Shown: one piece after another, positions 32,108 through 44,203 of the stretch
Numbering within the stretch: the stretch's first letter is position 1
Layout of the letters: the number at the start of each line of letters is the position of its first letter
Source of the DNA: Penicillium oxalicum
Lineage: Eukaryota; Ascomycota; Eurotiomycetes; Eurotiales; Aspergillaceae
Direction of reading: 5' to 3'
DNA length: 64,000 bases
NCBI RefSeq assembly: GCF_001723175.1
Contig: NC_064655.1
Span: 3,100,001-3,164,000 of the forward strand
Program-made: the position numbers and the translations under genes
The notes under the pieces: generated by a model
Database searches by the model: none
Told to the model about the DNA's origin: nothing
Seen by the model: only the letters and a program-made list of their open reading frames with translations

Positions 32108-35100
32108 ATGGACTTTACAACCCATTCACCTCGGAGCCCCGCGGCCACATCGTCCAGGCCCGACGTGATGAACGACCCGGCTTATGACAAGCGAGATGCT
32201 GGACCAGAAGATGCGGATACATGCCGAATATGCCATGGAGAAGGATCGGAGGAGGAACCGCTGTTTTACCCGTGCAAATGCAGTGGCAGTATCAAATATG
32301 TCCACCAAAGCTGCTTAGTGGAGTGGCTGTCACACTCGCAGAAGAAGCACTGCGAACTTTGCAAGACACATTTTCGATTCACGAAACTCTACGATCCAAA
32401 TATGCCAAACAGCCTTCCAACGCCACTCTTCCTTCAACAAGCCTTCCTCCAGGTGGTCCGGACTCTCATCACCTGGTTGCGATTTGTTCTCGTGGCTTTT
32501 GTATGGTTGGGCTGGCTGCCATGGTCGATGCGAGCGATATGGAGGGCACTTTTTTGGCTTGCGGATGGCCGTTGGTCGGCTGCAGGGTCTTCTCAACAGG
32601 CCGGGTCGAGCTCCAGTCAAGCTACGAATCACACAGGTAGTGCCGCTGCCGCTTTAACATCGATTGGCCTTGCGGATTCAAGTTCCACCTCTGCCTTGCC
32701 GTCCGCTTCCGCAATAGCAGTGCAGCCAGGGCAATCACCCAGCAATGGCTTCCCTACTGACGAGCCGCTAATGCTCACTCTGATCAAGAAACTTATTCCG
32801 AGTCTTTTTGTCCCTGCATGGTCATCCAGCAACAATGGAAGCATACCGCAAGCCAGTGACGTTTCCAGCACATCAAAAGCACGCTACCCGTCATGGCTCT
32901 CGGACGTCAAATTTCTCAGGGCCTTGACGCCTTATCCGACCATTAACAATATGATCATCGACACCCTTGAGGGGCAGTTGATCACACTTCTTGTCGTCGT
33001 CGCCTTTATTCTTCTATTTTTGATTCGAGAATGGGTGGTCCAACAGCAGCCCATGGCAAATATCGCAGAGGGAGAGCGGGAGGCTGCATTACAATTGATT
33101 GCCAACGATCGAATCGTTGACGATCTCGGTGGGCCACAACCAGAACCGGCGGTGGATCATCTTGACGAAGATCATGAACCCGATTTCCGTCTACCCCGGG
33201 ATGCCAATGATGCTCTACCTGGCGGTCCCCGGCAACATTCCCCTGCGCCCTCGTGGACTGATTCGGATGACGGTCTTCCTGCATATGAAAGACTGGCAGA
33301 GTTTCGTGATGAAGAATTCCCCAGACGCCGGTTTGGAGATGATGATATGGTGGACTCCGATCAACCAGAACAGGAGTCGGCAGACGTCCCATATCCATCG
33401 GACGTCTTGTTGCTTCGAGACATCCTGAGACGGGCCAATGGTGATCGTAATGAGATTCTACGAATTATCCGCCGCGAAGGTCATGAAGCAGAGCTGGCTT
33501 GGATTGTCGAGGCGATGGATAGAGAACCAGACGAGCGCACGGTTGCCGGACCATCATCTCGCGTGGAAGATCTCTACATGGCTCACCGGGGAAGCTCTTC
33601 AAATGGACTTGGAGCGGAAATTGCAAACACCCAAGGGAGCGCCGACACTCCTGCCTCGTCGGCTACAGCCCAAGCTCACAATGAGGCACATGTGGGATCA
33701 GCAAACGAACACCAGAACATTGCAAATCCAGAACCAGAGCCTGTGAAATCCTTAGTTGAGCGAACGATTGATTGGTTTTGGGGAGACATTGCGCCCGAAG
33801 GTCATGATAACGACGATGGCCTTTTACAAGATGAGGAACGGATTGTGCAGGACCCCGCTCTGGAAGATCCCTTCGTTCCTGTTCAAAACCGACTGGACCA
33901 GCGGCCCGCTGAAGATGCGGCTGCAGCTGCGCCTGGAGCCGACGGACCACTGGAAGGCAACGATGCGGATGCTATTGACGGTGACGATTTTGACGGCATC
34001 TTAGACCTCATTGGCATGCAAGGTCCTATTTTTGGGCTCCTCCAAAATGGGGTATTTTGCGCACTTCTTATTGCATTCACTATAGCGATTGGGATTTGGC
34101 TTCCCTACCTATGGGGCAAAATCGCTCTTGTCCTTCTAGCCAATCCTTTGCAACTTGTCATCGGTGTGCCTATGACAGCTGTCACCATCATCGCAGATAT
34201 TGTACTTGACACTCTCATTGGGTCCCTGGGCTACGCAATGTATTGGTTAAGTATTGTCTTGAAAGTACTCACCAGTCCATTCGGAAATTTCGGGCCCGCA
34301 TTCGAGTGGATGTCGACATCTCGGTCTTTTACCAGCACCTCTCTCTCATTGATCGGCAAAAGCACGGACCGGTTGAACAAAGTCGTCCGAACATTTTTGA
34401 TACTTCAAGAGTCCGACATCCCCATGTTTTCTGTGCTTTCTCACCAGGCCCTCAAATTGCACCAGGCACGGATTGTGGCTCTGTGTAGGTCTCTGTTCGC
34501 TGTCTTCAAGTTCACTCTTCATGACTTCCCTCTGCGGTTAATGACGGGGACCCCTGGCGCGTTCATGAACGACTTCAAGCTTTCGGATATCGCCGACGTT
34601 ACAGCACATGTGAAGGCCTCTTTTGGTAACTTGACAATCTCGTCGATTTTTGCTAGTCCTGGGCCTACGCTTTTGGGTACTAATGCTGCCCGAACAAACT
34701 CTGCTGCTATCTATCTTGAGGAAGAGTTGGCTGTATGGGACACCAAGGATCGTGCGATAGCCATTGCCATGGGGTATCTCCTCGCCACCATGGTAGGCTT
34801 TCTATATCTGCGAATCAGCGGTCTGCTTGCCGGCGCCAATCGTGGCCAAAGAGTCGACGGAGTCGTTGCTGAAGTGCTCCTTCAAGCTGGAGGTGTCATG
34901 AAAGTGATTCTGATCATCGGCATAGAGATGATTGTTTTCCCTCTGTATTGTGGTACCTTGCTGGATGTTGCTCTCTTGCCTCTCTTTTCCGGCGCGACAA
35001 TATCCTCGCGTATGGCATTCACGGTGGCTTCTCCTCTGACATCTCTGTTTGTGCATTGGTTCATTGGGACATGTTACATGTTCCACTTTGCCCTATTCGT

Positions 35101-36770
35101 GTCCATGTGCCGAAAGATCCTAAGAAGTGGTGTCCTTTGTAAGCATAGTTCTGACCCTGGGGTAGACTTCGCCCCCTTTCGCTCCCTGTACTGATATATT
35201 GGCAGACTTTATCCGTGATCCTGATGACCCCACCTTCCATCCTATCCGAGACGTGCTCGAGCGCAGCATCACCACTCAACTTCGAAAAATTGGCTTCAGT
35301 GCTCTAGTCTACGGCGCCTTGGTCATTGTCTGCCTTGGTGGCGTTGTATGGGGGTTATTCTTCGCGTTCAGTGATGTTTTACCCATTCACTGGTCATCCA
35401 GTGCGCCAATGCTGGAATTTCCCGTGGACCTCCTTTTCTACAATTTCGTGCTGCCACTCGCACTGCAGTCCGTCAAACCCTCAGATATCCTCCATGACGT
35501 CTATGATTGGTGGTTCCACAAGTGTGCTCACTTCTTGCGGCTGAGCAACTTCTTCTTTCCCGAAAGACATCCCGAGGAGGAGGGACGCCACGTCCGGCGG
35601 ACTTGGTGGAGCTTCCTTCTTGGTCAGCAAGGTGACTGGAAGCACCCGGTTGTCAGCAACAACGGTCAAGTTGCAGCTGAACAGGAGAGTCAGGATGTCT
35701 ATTTCCTCCGGGATGGCCGCTATGTGCGCGCTCCAGCGTCTGACCAAGTCCGCATCCCAAAGGGCACGAGAGTCTTTGTGGATGTGACTGAAGACAACAG
35801 TCGGCTTGACGGCCTCCCCGATTTGGATGATGGGCTTCATGGGCGTACGAATCCTAATTTCACGAAAGTCTACATTCCCCCTTACTTCCGGACTCGCATC
35901 GCTGCTTTTATCGTCTTGATCTGGCTTTTCGCTGCTATCACTGGCGTAGGTATCACAGTGGTGCCGCTCGTCATGGGACGCGTGATTGCTTCCGTCTGCT
36001 TTTCCAGCCCCGTCCCCGTCAACGATATTTACGCTTTTTCGATTGGTCTTTCAGTGGTGGCTGCCCTAGGCTACACCGCGTACTACTGCCGGGTAGCTCT
36101 TCAGGCTTTGCGCGAGAATCGGAACGCATATATGAGGTCGCCACGCGAGGTTGCCAAACTTCTAGGCAGCACTGTACTCGATTTCACCAGGCTCTTGTAT
36201 CTTGCGACTGCCCTGGGGGTGGTGCTTCCGTCGCTCTTTGCTCTTCTCACCGAATTGTATGTTTTGATTCCGGCGCACACATTCATCGCAGATGGGCAAG
36301 ACCACGTCATACATATTGTTCAGGATTGGACGCTGGGGGTCTTGTATGTCCAAATGGCGATCAAGCTCATCCTTTGGCATCCCCAATCCTGGGCAGCGGC
36401 CGCTCTCAATGGCGTCTTCCGCCAAGGCTGGCTCAAGCCCAACGTGTCCCTCGCAACCCGTGCGCTAATCTTGCCAATGGTGCTTCTCGCCTTCATCGCA
36501 ATCACTGCCCCGCTCTTGCTAGGATTCGTATTGCGATGTACCCTGTTCTTCGCGCGTGGCGGAGCGCAACCTGAAATTTATCGCTTCGCTTATCCAGCCA
36601 CCCTCTCGGTCGTTCTGGCAATGTGGAGTGTTCATTTCATTGTGCGCAAGTTGACAATTTGGCGCATCCATATCCGCGACGATGTCTATTTGATTGGCGA
36701 GCGGTTACATAACTTCAGCGAGAAGCGGGCGCGGGACGTTGGAGTCTCGCGACGGGTTCTCACGGGCTAG
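32108..36770 (+). CDS. SSM4: RING-CH E3 ubiquitin ligase Doa10/Ssm4 (MARCH6 type)
   Basis: Two exons (32108..35138 and 35206..36770, intron 67 nt) encode 1531 residues. The N-terminal RING-CH finger has the C4HC3 set C39, C42, C56, C58, H66, C69, C82 and C85 (TCRICHGEGSEEEPLFYPCK; VHQSCLVEWL; HCELCKTHF). Many transmembrane segments follow (for example residues 110-140 and 295-312, then clusters after 640), with a large acidic loop at about 330-640. The conserved junction [20 protein letters not shown] confirms the splice. The enzyme sits in the ER and inner nuclear membrane and ubiquitinates proteins with misfolded cytosolic or membrane degrons, using Ubc6 and Ubc7. Size is close to yeast Doa10 (about 1300) and larger than MARCH6. 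Confidence 0.94.
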
Positions 36771-37585
36771 GGTCCCTCAATTCCTTTTCTGCCTCTCGGA
36801 GATGACGCCTGCGCCATCGTTCTCAGACAACTTCGAAGGCTGGCCCAGTGATCACCTGTTCTCGCCCACACTCCGACCCCGTGAAGAGATTCTACAAGCT
36901 CAATGACTTGATTGCTCTTCCCCCGAGATCCTCCACCTTTAGCATTCGCTCTCACTTTGTAAATTTAGAAACTTCACTCTGCCATCGATCGCATCCCGCC
37001 CTCTTTGGCACCTCGACGCAGGCCTGCAGTGAAGACTAGGCCGATGGCTTGACTTCGTATATATTCCCTGGATCATTCCCAATACGCAATACGCTTTTGA
37101 TACCCCATTCCCATTTGAAACCCCGTGCATCGCCGGTGCCATTCTCCACGGCCTTGTACAATAGTAGTGCATCTCCTCATCGGTTTCTTCTTCTCTAATG
37201 CTGCTGCCTGACCATAAGTAATTGTATTACCCGTAACTTACCAGAATCCACCCGTCTTAGATGCATACGGGTGCAGCACGTGACCCACTTCATCTGAACC
37301 GACAGTCCTGATTGGTTAGGCAACAGGATTCCTATGGGATCTGCCCGCAGCGAAATAATGATGGCTTATCGCCATACACCACTGTCGCATCACCCGTCGA
37401 CCAGGCATCCATCGAAATTGGAATTCCTCAACCATCCCTACACTCCATGGCTTTAGAAGCTTTCACCTCGCCTGGCTTATGTCACGATGTGTGAATACTG
37501 ACCTTGACGATATCGACTGCCACCTTCATGTTATCGTCTCGGCTTCCGCTCCCCTCTCGGTCCTTCTCGAAACGCTGTAGTCAAG
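36771..37585. other. Gap between doa10 and the HeLo-like/pseudokinase gene
   Basis: 815 bp including the doa10 3' region and the next promoter. A CACGTG lies at 37277-37282, about 300 bp upstream of the following ATG. No gene seen. Confidence 0.4.
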
Positions 37586-40500
37586 ATGTCCGTGATGCGC
37601 CATGGAGGAAGCGGCTTTCTCCAGCGTCGCCTCACGAAGCTCTACACTGATACCAAGACCTCATGCGAAAGTGTGACGACTGCATCCAAAGCTCTCGATG
37701 ACCCAGAATTGATTGCGCTCCATGAAAGCTTCCAGAAGCAGCGGGATCGTTTACTTTCATGGGGTTTGGATTGGAGCGACGCCAGTGCCGCTCAGCCGAA
37801 TGATATTGACGAATCTTTGACTGCCGCCGGCTTCAGTGATGTTGTCGAAAGTGTGATGTCTACGATTCAGGACTTGCTGAATGATGCGGAGCGTGTGCAG
37901 CACATTGATCCGCCAATGACCTCCAAGGAACACAAAGTCGACCTGCCGACAAAAGACACTCTTAGCGGTCGACCTCTCAAGACCCAGTGGACAGACGATG
38001 ATATCAGCCGCTCCAAGACGATCTTGACTGATTTGACCTCATGCATCGACACACTGTATGAGCTGTCCACTTCACGCCGCACGATGGCATCCAGTATGTC
38101 ATCGAGCAAGCACAATATGGCCGGTCGCCGATCGAAAACGCATCCTCTTCCATCCCACGATACTCCACACAGGTCGTACTCCGATAGCAAGGAGAAGATG
38201 AGATCCTCTAAACAGGGATACGAGGCCTTCTTTTCCACACCTATGAAATCCAAAATCGATCAGGCCCCAGATCTGGTTATTGAGCACTCCGCGTTACAAC
38301 TATTCGGTACTACCCACGACAGCAGTCCACCCCCGTACGAATCGGTTGCAGCCTCAACGAACTCTCGCATGGTGGGGCGTCTGCGAACGTCTTCATGCCC
38401 ATTGCTTCGGGACACAGTGACAGATTCCCATGTGTCCGTGCTGGTAGAGTTCATGCCCATGATTGTCGATTCTCAGACGAATGCGAAGCCTTCACGTTTG
38501 GGAAAACTGCAAAAGTCTCTCGATCTCCTTCTTCATAATTCTAGAGTCGGGCATCTGGGACTTTTGAGGTTTCTTGGATACTGCACTGACGATCGTCATG
38601 CCCGTTACGCCTTCCTTTACCAGATGCCTGTTGATTATTTCCCCTTTTTGCGCAATCCAAGTGACCTTTTGAAGGAGCTCAAGCCCATCTCCTTGGGTGC
38701 GCTACTTCCATCAACCGAGGACTATCGTGAGAAGCGGATGCCAAATTTGGAGACACGCTTTCGCCTGGCCTATGATCTGATGATGTCCGTCTTGCATATG
38801 AGAAGCCAGAATGTGGTGCATGGCAATATCAACAGCAGCAACATCATTTTCTTCCCTGGCCGGACCGATGCTAGTCACGACGAGAGTGGTCTGGCTCCAG
38901 ATATGCGGCGACCATATTTGACCTCGCCGGCACGCTTTTCTGCCGACGGGCCTACTCCGGAGCTACTTTCAACGGCGATGTATCGTCATCCCGATGACAA
39001 GAGAATAATCGAGGACGAGGCCGCTTGGGCATACGATCTCTACTCTCTGGGCCTGGTGCTGTTAGAGATTGGGCTTTGGGCTCCAATTGGTCGCCTTTGG
39101 AAACAAAAGTACGACCGGTCCTGGTTTAAGCATCGCATCGAAGACCTTTACGTGAAGAAACTAGGTTCAAAATGCGGTACCGCGTACCTCCAAGCTGTGC
39201 AGCTTTGTCTCGACGCTCCAAACTTTCACCTCTCGACCCAGCCGATGACCGACCTGACCCTTCGTGTGCCTCAAATCTACCACTACCCGGTTCTGGAGCA
39301 GTCTGATCCTGACGGCACCTTCTCCTTCTCCATGAATTTCCTTTACACGATATGTAAAGTCCTTTGGGCGTGCACTCGCATCGACATCTTCGCTGCTCCA
39401 CCGGCAGAAGAACTCGATGATTCTCTGCCCCTGGCTCTCGTTCCATCCCCAGAGCTTACACCAGCCACAGAGGTTGCGGAGCCCCTCTCATTCCATAACG
39501 AGCCGCTCGGCCTGGAAAAGGATCTACCACCACTTCCCCATCAACAGTGGGAAGTACGACCCGAGCAAACCATGATCGAAAGACCGGCAAAGAAAAGAAC
39601 TGTCAAACGTCTCCCACACCTCGAAATACCCGACGACCATCTTCAAGAATGGAACTTTCAGGTCATGCCTCGCCTCAGTCGGCTTCTTCAGAAAATTTTG
39701 AAAGAGTCAGATGAGTCGTGCGGGGTGAGCCTCATGATGACCGGCGAAGACCTTGAAAGCGCTAAAACCACCATTTGCGTCACCTGTGCCAGCGTCAAGA
39801 AAGTTCGATCGGCTTTGAAGAAGCACTTCCCTCTTGACCGCGAAGATTGGGATCTCATTGTCCTTCGTGGAGATATTGAAAGGTCTAAAGTTCCCCGCGC
39901 GAAGCGCCGGAAGCCTGCGAAGACACGTCCCAATGGCTCGAACGAGACGCCTTTCCGCCAGCGTGAGCTAAATCCATGCTATCAACAAAGACCTTTGTGC
40001 GGCGCATCGATCGGAGCTTTTCAGAACGAGGAGCACTTGCCTCCCGTATCCTACGGTGGTGCTGTGCTTGTTGATGGTTATCCATACGGTCTCACGGTCC
40101 ACCACATGCTCGAGGCGCCGAGTGATGACGAAGATCTTGAAGACGATGAGCCCGAGGCACCTTTTCGTTCTGCGGGTACAGGGCCCCGGGATGCTTCCCA
40201 GGCAGCTTCTAGCGTTAGCAACCAAGATCTCACATACTCCTGGCGCGATGACGAGCCTTCAGAGGCCAACCTGGACCTTGAAATCTCAGACTCAGAAGAT
40301 GACGAGTCAACTTCTCCTGCGGCCGAGGGTGATGGCGATGAGTACTGGCTGTCCGAGGATGACGAGTCGGATGACGAGTCGGTTGAGGGTGCTGACGAGG
40401 ATGACTTTGACGACGACGCGGCATCGGTTGGTGATACTGCTGGCGTTGAGCCAGGGGAGGAGCCACGGCTGTTGGTCACACAACCAGCTATTGACGACGT

Positions 40501-41707
40501 GCACAAAGATTTTTTTCCTTCGCTTGAAGACCGGGATGACGAACATCTCGCCTCACACTCTCTTGGTTACGTCCACGCCTCTTCGGGTCTCCGTCGTTGG
40601 ACGCGCCAAGGGATGAAGCATGAAATCGACTGGGCCCTCATCAAAGTCGACGATACTCGCATGGATGCCCGCAACATCATCGTCGACACGACGACGCTGC
40701 TCCCCGGTCGACCGGGGTTTGGGCGGGGCCAACCACACCCAATTTATCTGAATCAGGTCGCTCGCACCGAGGAACTCGGAGGATTGACCGTCCACTGCTG
40801 TGGTCGCACCAGCGGGTTACAGACTGGACAGATATCTAAAGCCATGACACTCGTCAAGTTACATGGCCGCCATTCATTCTCAACCAGCTTTTCTGTGAAT
40901 GGAAATTTTGGAGGTAAGCGGCGTCACTCTGCGGATTCTCTTTGCTTTTCACGCCATTTTTAGTTAGATACCCTTGTTGTGATGGATAGTCTGGGTCGAC
41001 TCCTCGCTCTATTGATCTCCTTCCCACTGCCTTTCCTGCCCTCGTTGTTTTCCGTCTTGTATAAGGCCAGCAGTGTAATCCAAAACCATTGCTCTTCCAA
41101 AACCACGAGGAGCAACGCAAAGCTCGTCCTCATGTCCATATGTATGGAGTAAATCTATCACCGAAAGATTGCTAACCCTTTCCACCCAGCCCCTGGTGAC
41201 TCCGGCGCCTGGGTTTTCGATAGGTCTACCGGCCGCGTTTGTGGTCACGTCCTGGCTTGGTCAGCGCGATCAAATACAACCTACATTCTCCCCATGGAAG
41301 TCATTTTCGAAGATATTCGGCGGACTCTCAACGCGACCCTCGTCTGTCTCCCTGGCGATCCCAGTCGCGGTCTCAGTTACGCCAGCCCGACGCCTCCTCT
41401 CCATCCTGGAGGGTACGGTTATCCGAGTCCACAACTGGCAGATGATTTTGGCCGGCTCGCCATTCGAGGCCCTCCACCAGGTCCACCGGGTGTTCCTCCA
41501 CGTCCGGTTGCCCACCCATATGGGTATCACCCGGGCGGTTTCGCTCGTCCTCCGCCTCCTCCACCACCACCACCACCACCTCCTCCTCCTCCTCCTCCTC
41601 CTCCTCCCCGTCCGGGATCTCAAGAGGCTCAACTATACAGGGGTGTTGGTCCCATCCCACCTTCATTACTGGCTGGACCCCGGAACATTGAGCGACAATT
41701 TGCTTGA
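37586..41707 (+). CDS. HeLo-like / pseudokinase / trypsin-like serine protease fusion
   Basis: Two exons (37586..40913 and 41190..41707, intron 276 nt) encode 1281 residues. Residues 1-170 are helical, with a QKQRDRLLSWGLDWSD segment (W59) and ESLTAAGFSDVVESVMSTI, resembling the L-x-x-W-G pattern of fungal HeLo domains. A kinase-like fold spans about 280-560: the catalytic loop is HGNINSSN at 412-419 in place of HRDxKxxN, and YDLYSLGLVLLE (D484) matches the DxYSLG helix; no DFG is visible, so a pseudokinase. Residues about 810-1150 look like a trypsin-fold protease: GASIGAF, GGAVLVDGYPYGLTVHHML (H840), a long acidic insert, DWALIKVDD (D1015) and PGDSGAWVFD (S1114). The tail is a long polyproline run. 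A signalling or cell-death role is inferred only from architecture. Confidence 0.8.
41550..41612 (+). repeat. CCT/CCA trinucleotide repeat (polyproline tract)
   Basis: A run of CCT and CCA codons encodes about 20 prolines near the C-terminus of the fusion protein. The repeat is in frame, so length changes by whole codons would be tolerated. Confidence 0.85.
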
Positions 41708-42502
41708 TTCTACCGGCAAGCCATTCTTGCTCACATCACGCCTGAGAAAATGGAGACATTCTCGCCACCGTCTTCATTCTCATCCCCCTCCGTCAATTTT
41801 GCTTTTGTTGAATCCCTTTCTATTTCATATCTTGGGTGTGAACCTCGATATGGAATCCTTCAAGGGTCTTGCTTTGCCCTTAGAGGTTATGTCATGTTCT
41901 AGTTATTTGTGAACTTTCAGGGAATACCCATGGTGATTGGTTTTTATGTTTAGGAATTTGACGATTATGATTTTCCCCATTACCGGGGCCAGAGATTTAA
42001 AGGCTCCCTCAGGATAGAGACGGTGAAGGTATATGTGGAAGCAGCATCCCTCTGAAGCCTACTGCCGCGAAGGCGGGTGACGCTCCATTGCTCTGTCATG
42101 CTAGCTTGACGCGTAGGTGTATTTATTGGATCACGAGTAAACGACTCTTGAAAGTACCTAAATTGCAATTGAAACAGTGACTAAGCTTTAACCTAACCAG
42201 TTGGTTCTCCTATCCAGATTCCAATCCACTTCATGAGGACTTCGAAAAAGATCATCTTCGGTCGATCAGCTCATGGCAATGAAGGCAGTGCCTTTAAGGC
42301 ACTCAGTCCTCGAGCAGGACAAGAGTCACGTGGTATCCCGAGAACTTGCCCGACGGACGGCAAACGGGAAACTCGACTGTGACTCCACCGGGCAGCGATT
42401 TGCTGATAAGCTCCAGACGCCCAAGTTGACTATCACGTCTCTCTTGCGCATGCTCGTGCGGACCATGTCTTCCGTCTTCGAGACAACAGGGCACCAGGAG
42501 GA
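41708..42502. other. Gap upstream of FOL3
   Basis: About 800 bp. It holds a CACGTG at 42327-42332 and an upstream open frame (about 42273-42506) whose stop overlaps the FOL3 start; see findings. No other gene supported. Confidence 0.4.
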
Positions 42503-43747
42503 ATGATTGAACTAGGGCTAGGTCGCATAGCGCGGCTCGTTCAACAAACCCCGCTGACATGGTCAGCCATCCACATCGCTGGCACCAACGGTAAAGGCTC
42601 CATCAGTGCCTACCTCTCTCATTTACTCTCCGCGGGTGGTGTCCGATGCGGTCGCTTCACCTCGCCACACCTGATTGACAAATGGGACTGTATCACCATC
42701 GGGGAGCGAGTGGTTCAGGAGTCGCTGTTTCGAAAGATCGAATCTCAAGTCAAGCAGCGGGATGAAAAGCTTGGGATCGGTGCATCCGAATTCGAGCTCT
42801 TAACTGCCACTGCGTTTGAGATCTTCAACCATGAGCAGGTTGAAGTAGGAGTGGTGGAGGTGGGCATGGGTGGACGTCTCGACGCTACCAATGTGTTGAG
42901 TAATGTCCTTGTCTCGGTCATCGCCAAGATTGGAATGGATCACCAGGCGTTCCTCGGATCGACTATGGAAGAGATTGCTCGAGAGAAGGGCGGCATCCTC
43001 AAACCGGGCGTGCCTTGTGTGATTGACAACACCAACGAGCCGGGGGTGATCCAGACGTTATCCGGCCTTGTGCAAGAACTTGGGATCGACGCAAACTTCG
43101 TCTCCCCCGACAAGGTCGAGGAGCAGATCCCAGCGCTGGCCCAGCTCTTCAAGACCTGGGACCTGGAGCCTCACCAAGAAGAGAACATGTGCTCTGCTGT
43201 ATCTGCATTGCGTATTGCATTGGCGAGACTTCGTCCTCAGACAGATGCATCGTCCCTACTGTCTCGTCTTTCGGAAGTTCGATGGCCAGGACGCTTGGAG
43301 AGCGTGGTTCTTCACCCTCTTATTGCCCGCACGCAGCCTGTTCTTCTGGACGGCGCCCATAATCCGCAGTCTGCTGCCGTGCTCGGACGTTACGTCGATC
43401 GGAAACTCCGTGCTCATTCGCGAAACGTGACCTGGGTGATTGCCGCTTCAAGCGGTAAAGACCTAGCGGGCGTGTTTTGCTCGATCATTCGTCCTGGTGA
43501 CAATGTGGCGACAGCCGAGTTCGGCCCGGTCGATGGCATGCCCTGGGTCACTCCCACTAAGGCTGCTGATCTTGCCAAAACCATTGAGTCAATCCCGGAG
43601 ATCGGACAGGTGAAGAGCTTCCAAGGGGACCTGCTTCCTGCTATTCAATGGGCCAGCGAGATATCCCCGGAGGGGCCTGTGGTGATTGCCGGCAGTCTGT
43701 ATCTTGTCTCAGATATCCATCGCCTCCTTCGAGATGCCCAGAAATGA
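42503..43747 (+). CDS. FOL3: Dihydrofolate synthase (folylpolyglutamate synthase family)
   Basis: Single exon, 414 residues. It begins MIELGLGRIARLVQQTPL, the standard fungal Fol3 start, followed by the ATP loop HIAGTNGKGSISAYL at about 24-38 and GRFTSPHLIDKWDCITI. Mur-ligase-family signatures follow: EVGMGGRLDATNVL, the KIGMDHQAFLGSTMEEIARE block with its conserved His, and LLDGAHNPQSA near 290. The enzyme joins glutamate to dihydropteroate to make dihydrofolate, the step between Fol1 and Dfr1. The yeast paralogue Met7 extends polyglutamate chains; the short length and start favour Fol3. Confidence 0.92.
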   Translation: MIELGLGRIARLVQQTPLTWSAIHIAGTNGKGSISAYLSHLLSAGGVRCGRFTSPHLIDKWDCITIGERVVQESLFRKIESQVKQRDEKLGIGASEFELLTATAFEIFNHEQVEVGVVEVGMGGRLDATNVLSNVLVSVIAKIGMDHQAFLGSTMEEIAREKGGILKPGVPCVIDNTNEPGVIQTLSGLVQELGIDANFVSPDKVEEQIPALAQLFKTWDLEPHQEENMCSAVSALRIALARLRPQTDASSLLSRLSEVRWPGRLESVVLHPLIARTQPVLLDGAHNPQSAAVLGRYVDRKLRAHSRNVTWVIAASSGKDLAGVFCSIIRPGDNVATAEFGPVDGMPWVTPTKAADLAKTIESIPEIGQVKSFQGDLLPAIQWASEISPEGPVVIAGSLYLVSDIHRLLRDAQK

Positions 43748-44203
43748 AGGCAGAACTAGGTTGTGAGAAGTTACAATGAGAATCGCGCCCTGATGGTTTG
43801 GTGAGACATGTATTGATTATGCGCTGAACTAAATCCCATTATACTCGACGACATTGACACCCTCAATTGCGCAATATTTCAAGATTTCGACTTCATAATT
43901 TGTCATTGTATAATATTTATAAACATCATGCAAATGATAACAAGAGCAGTTGATGCATAGATTTCATCTGAACACTGTACTTCCAAAGGTGTTCCTCCTG
44001 AACTGGTCATTACTCGACTTGGCATCCACACAACGAATGGAGGTGGTGATTGTCTACCTGTTCCACAGGCGGTGGGCTTCGGGGGAGTTTTTTCTGCCGA
44101 CAGAAAAAAAAAAGTACCATGGGTACCCTCTCTTGTCGTCCTTGAACTTTTGTTGTCAATCTCCAGTATGCAATAAAGGTCATCGACCCAGTCACGCCTT
44201 GCA
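43748..44203. other. Gap between FOL3 and rex4
   Basis: 456 bp, FOL3 3' region and rex4 promoter. No other signal supported. Confidence 0.4.
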
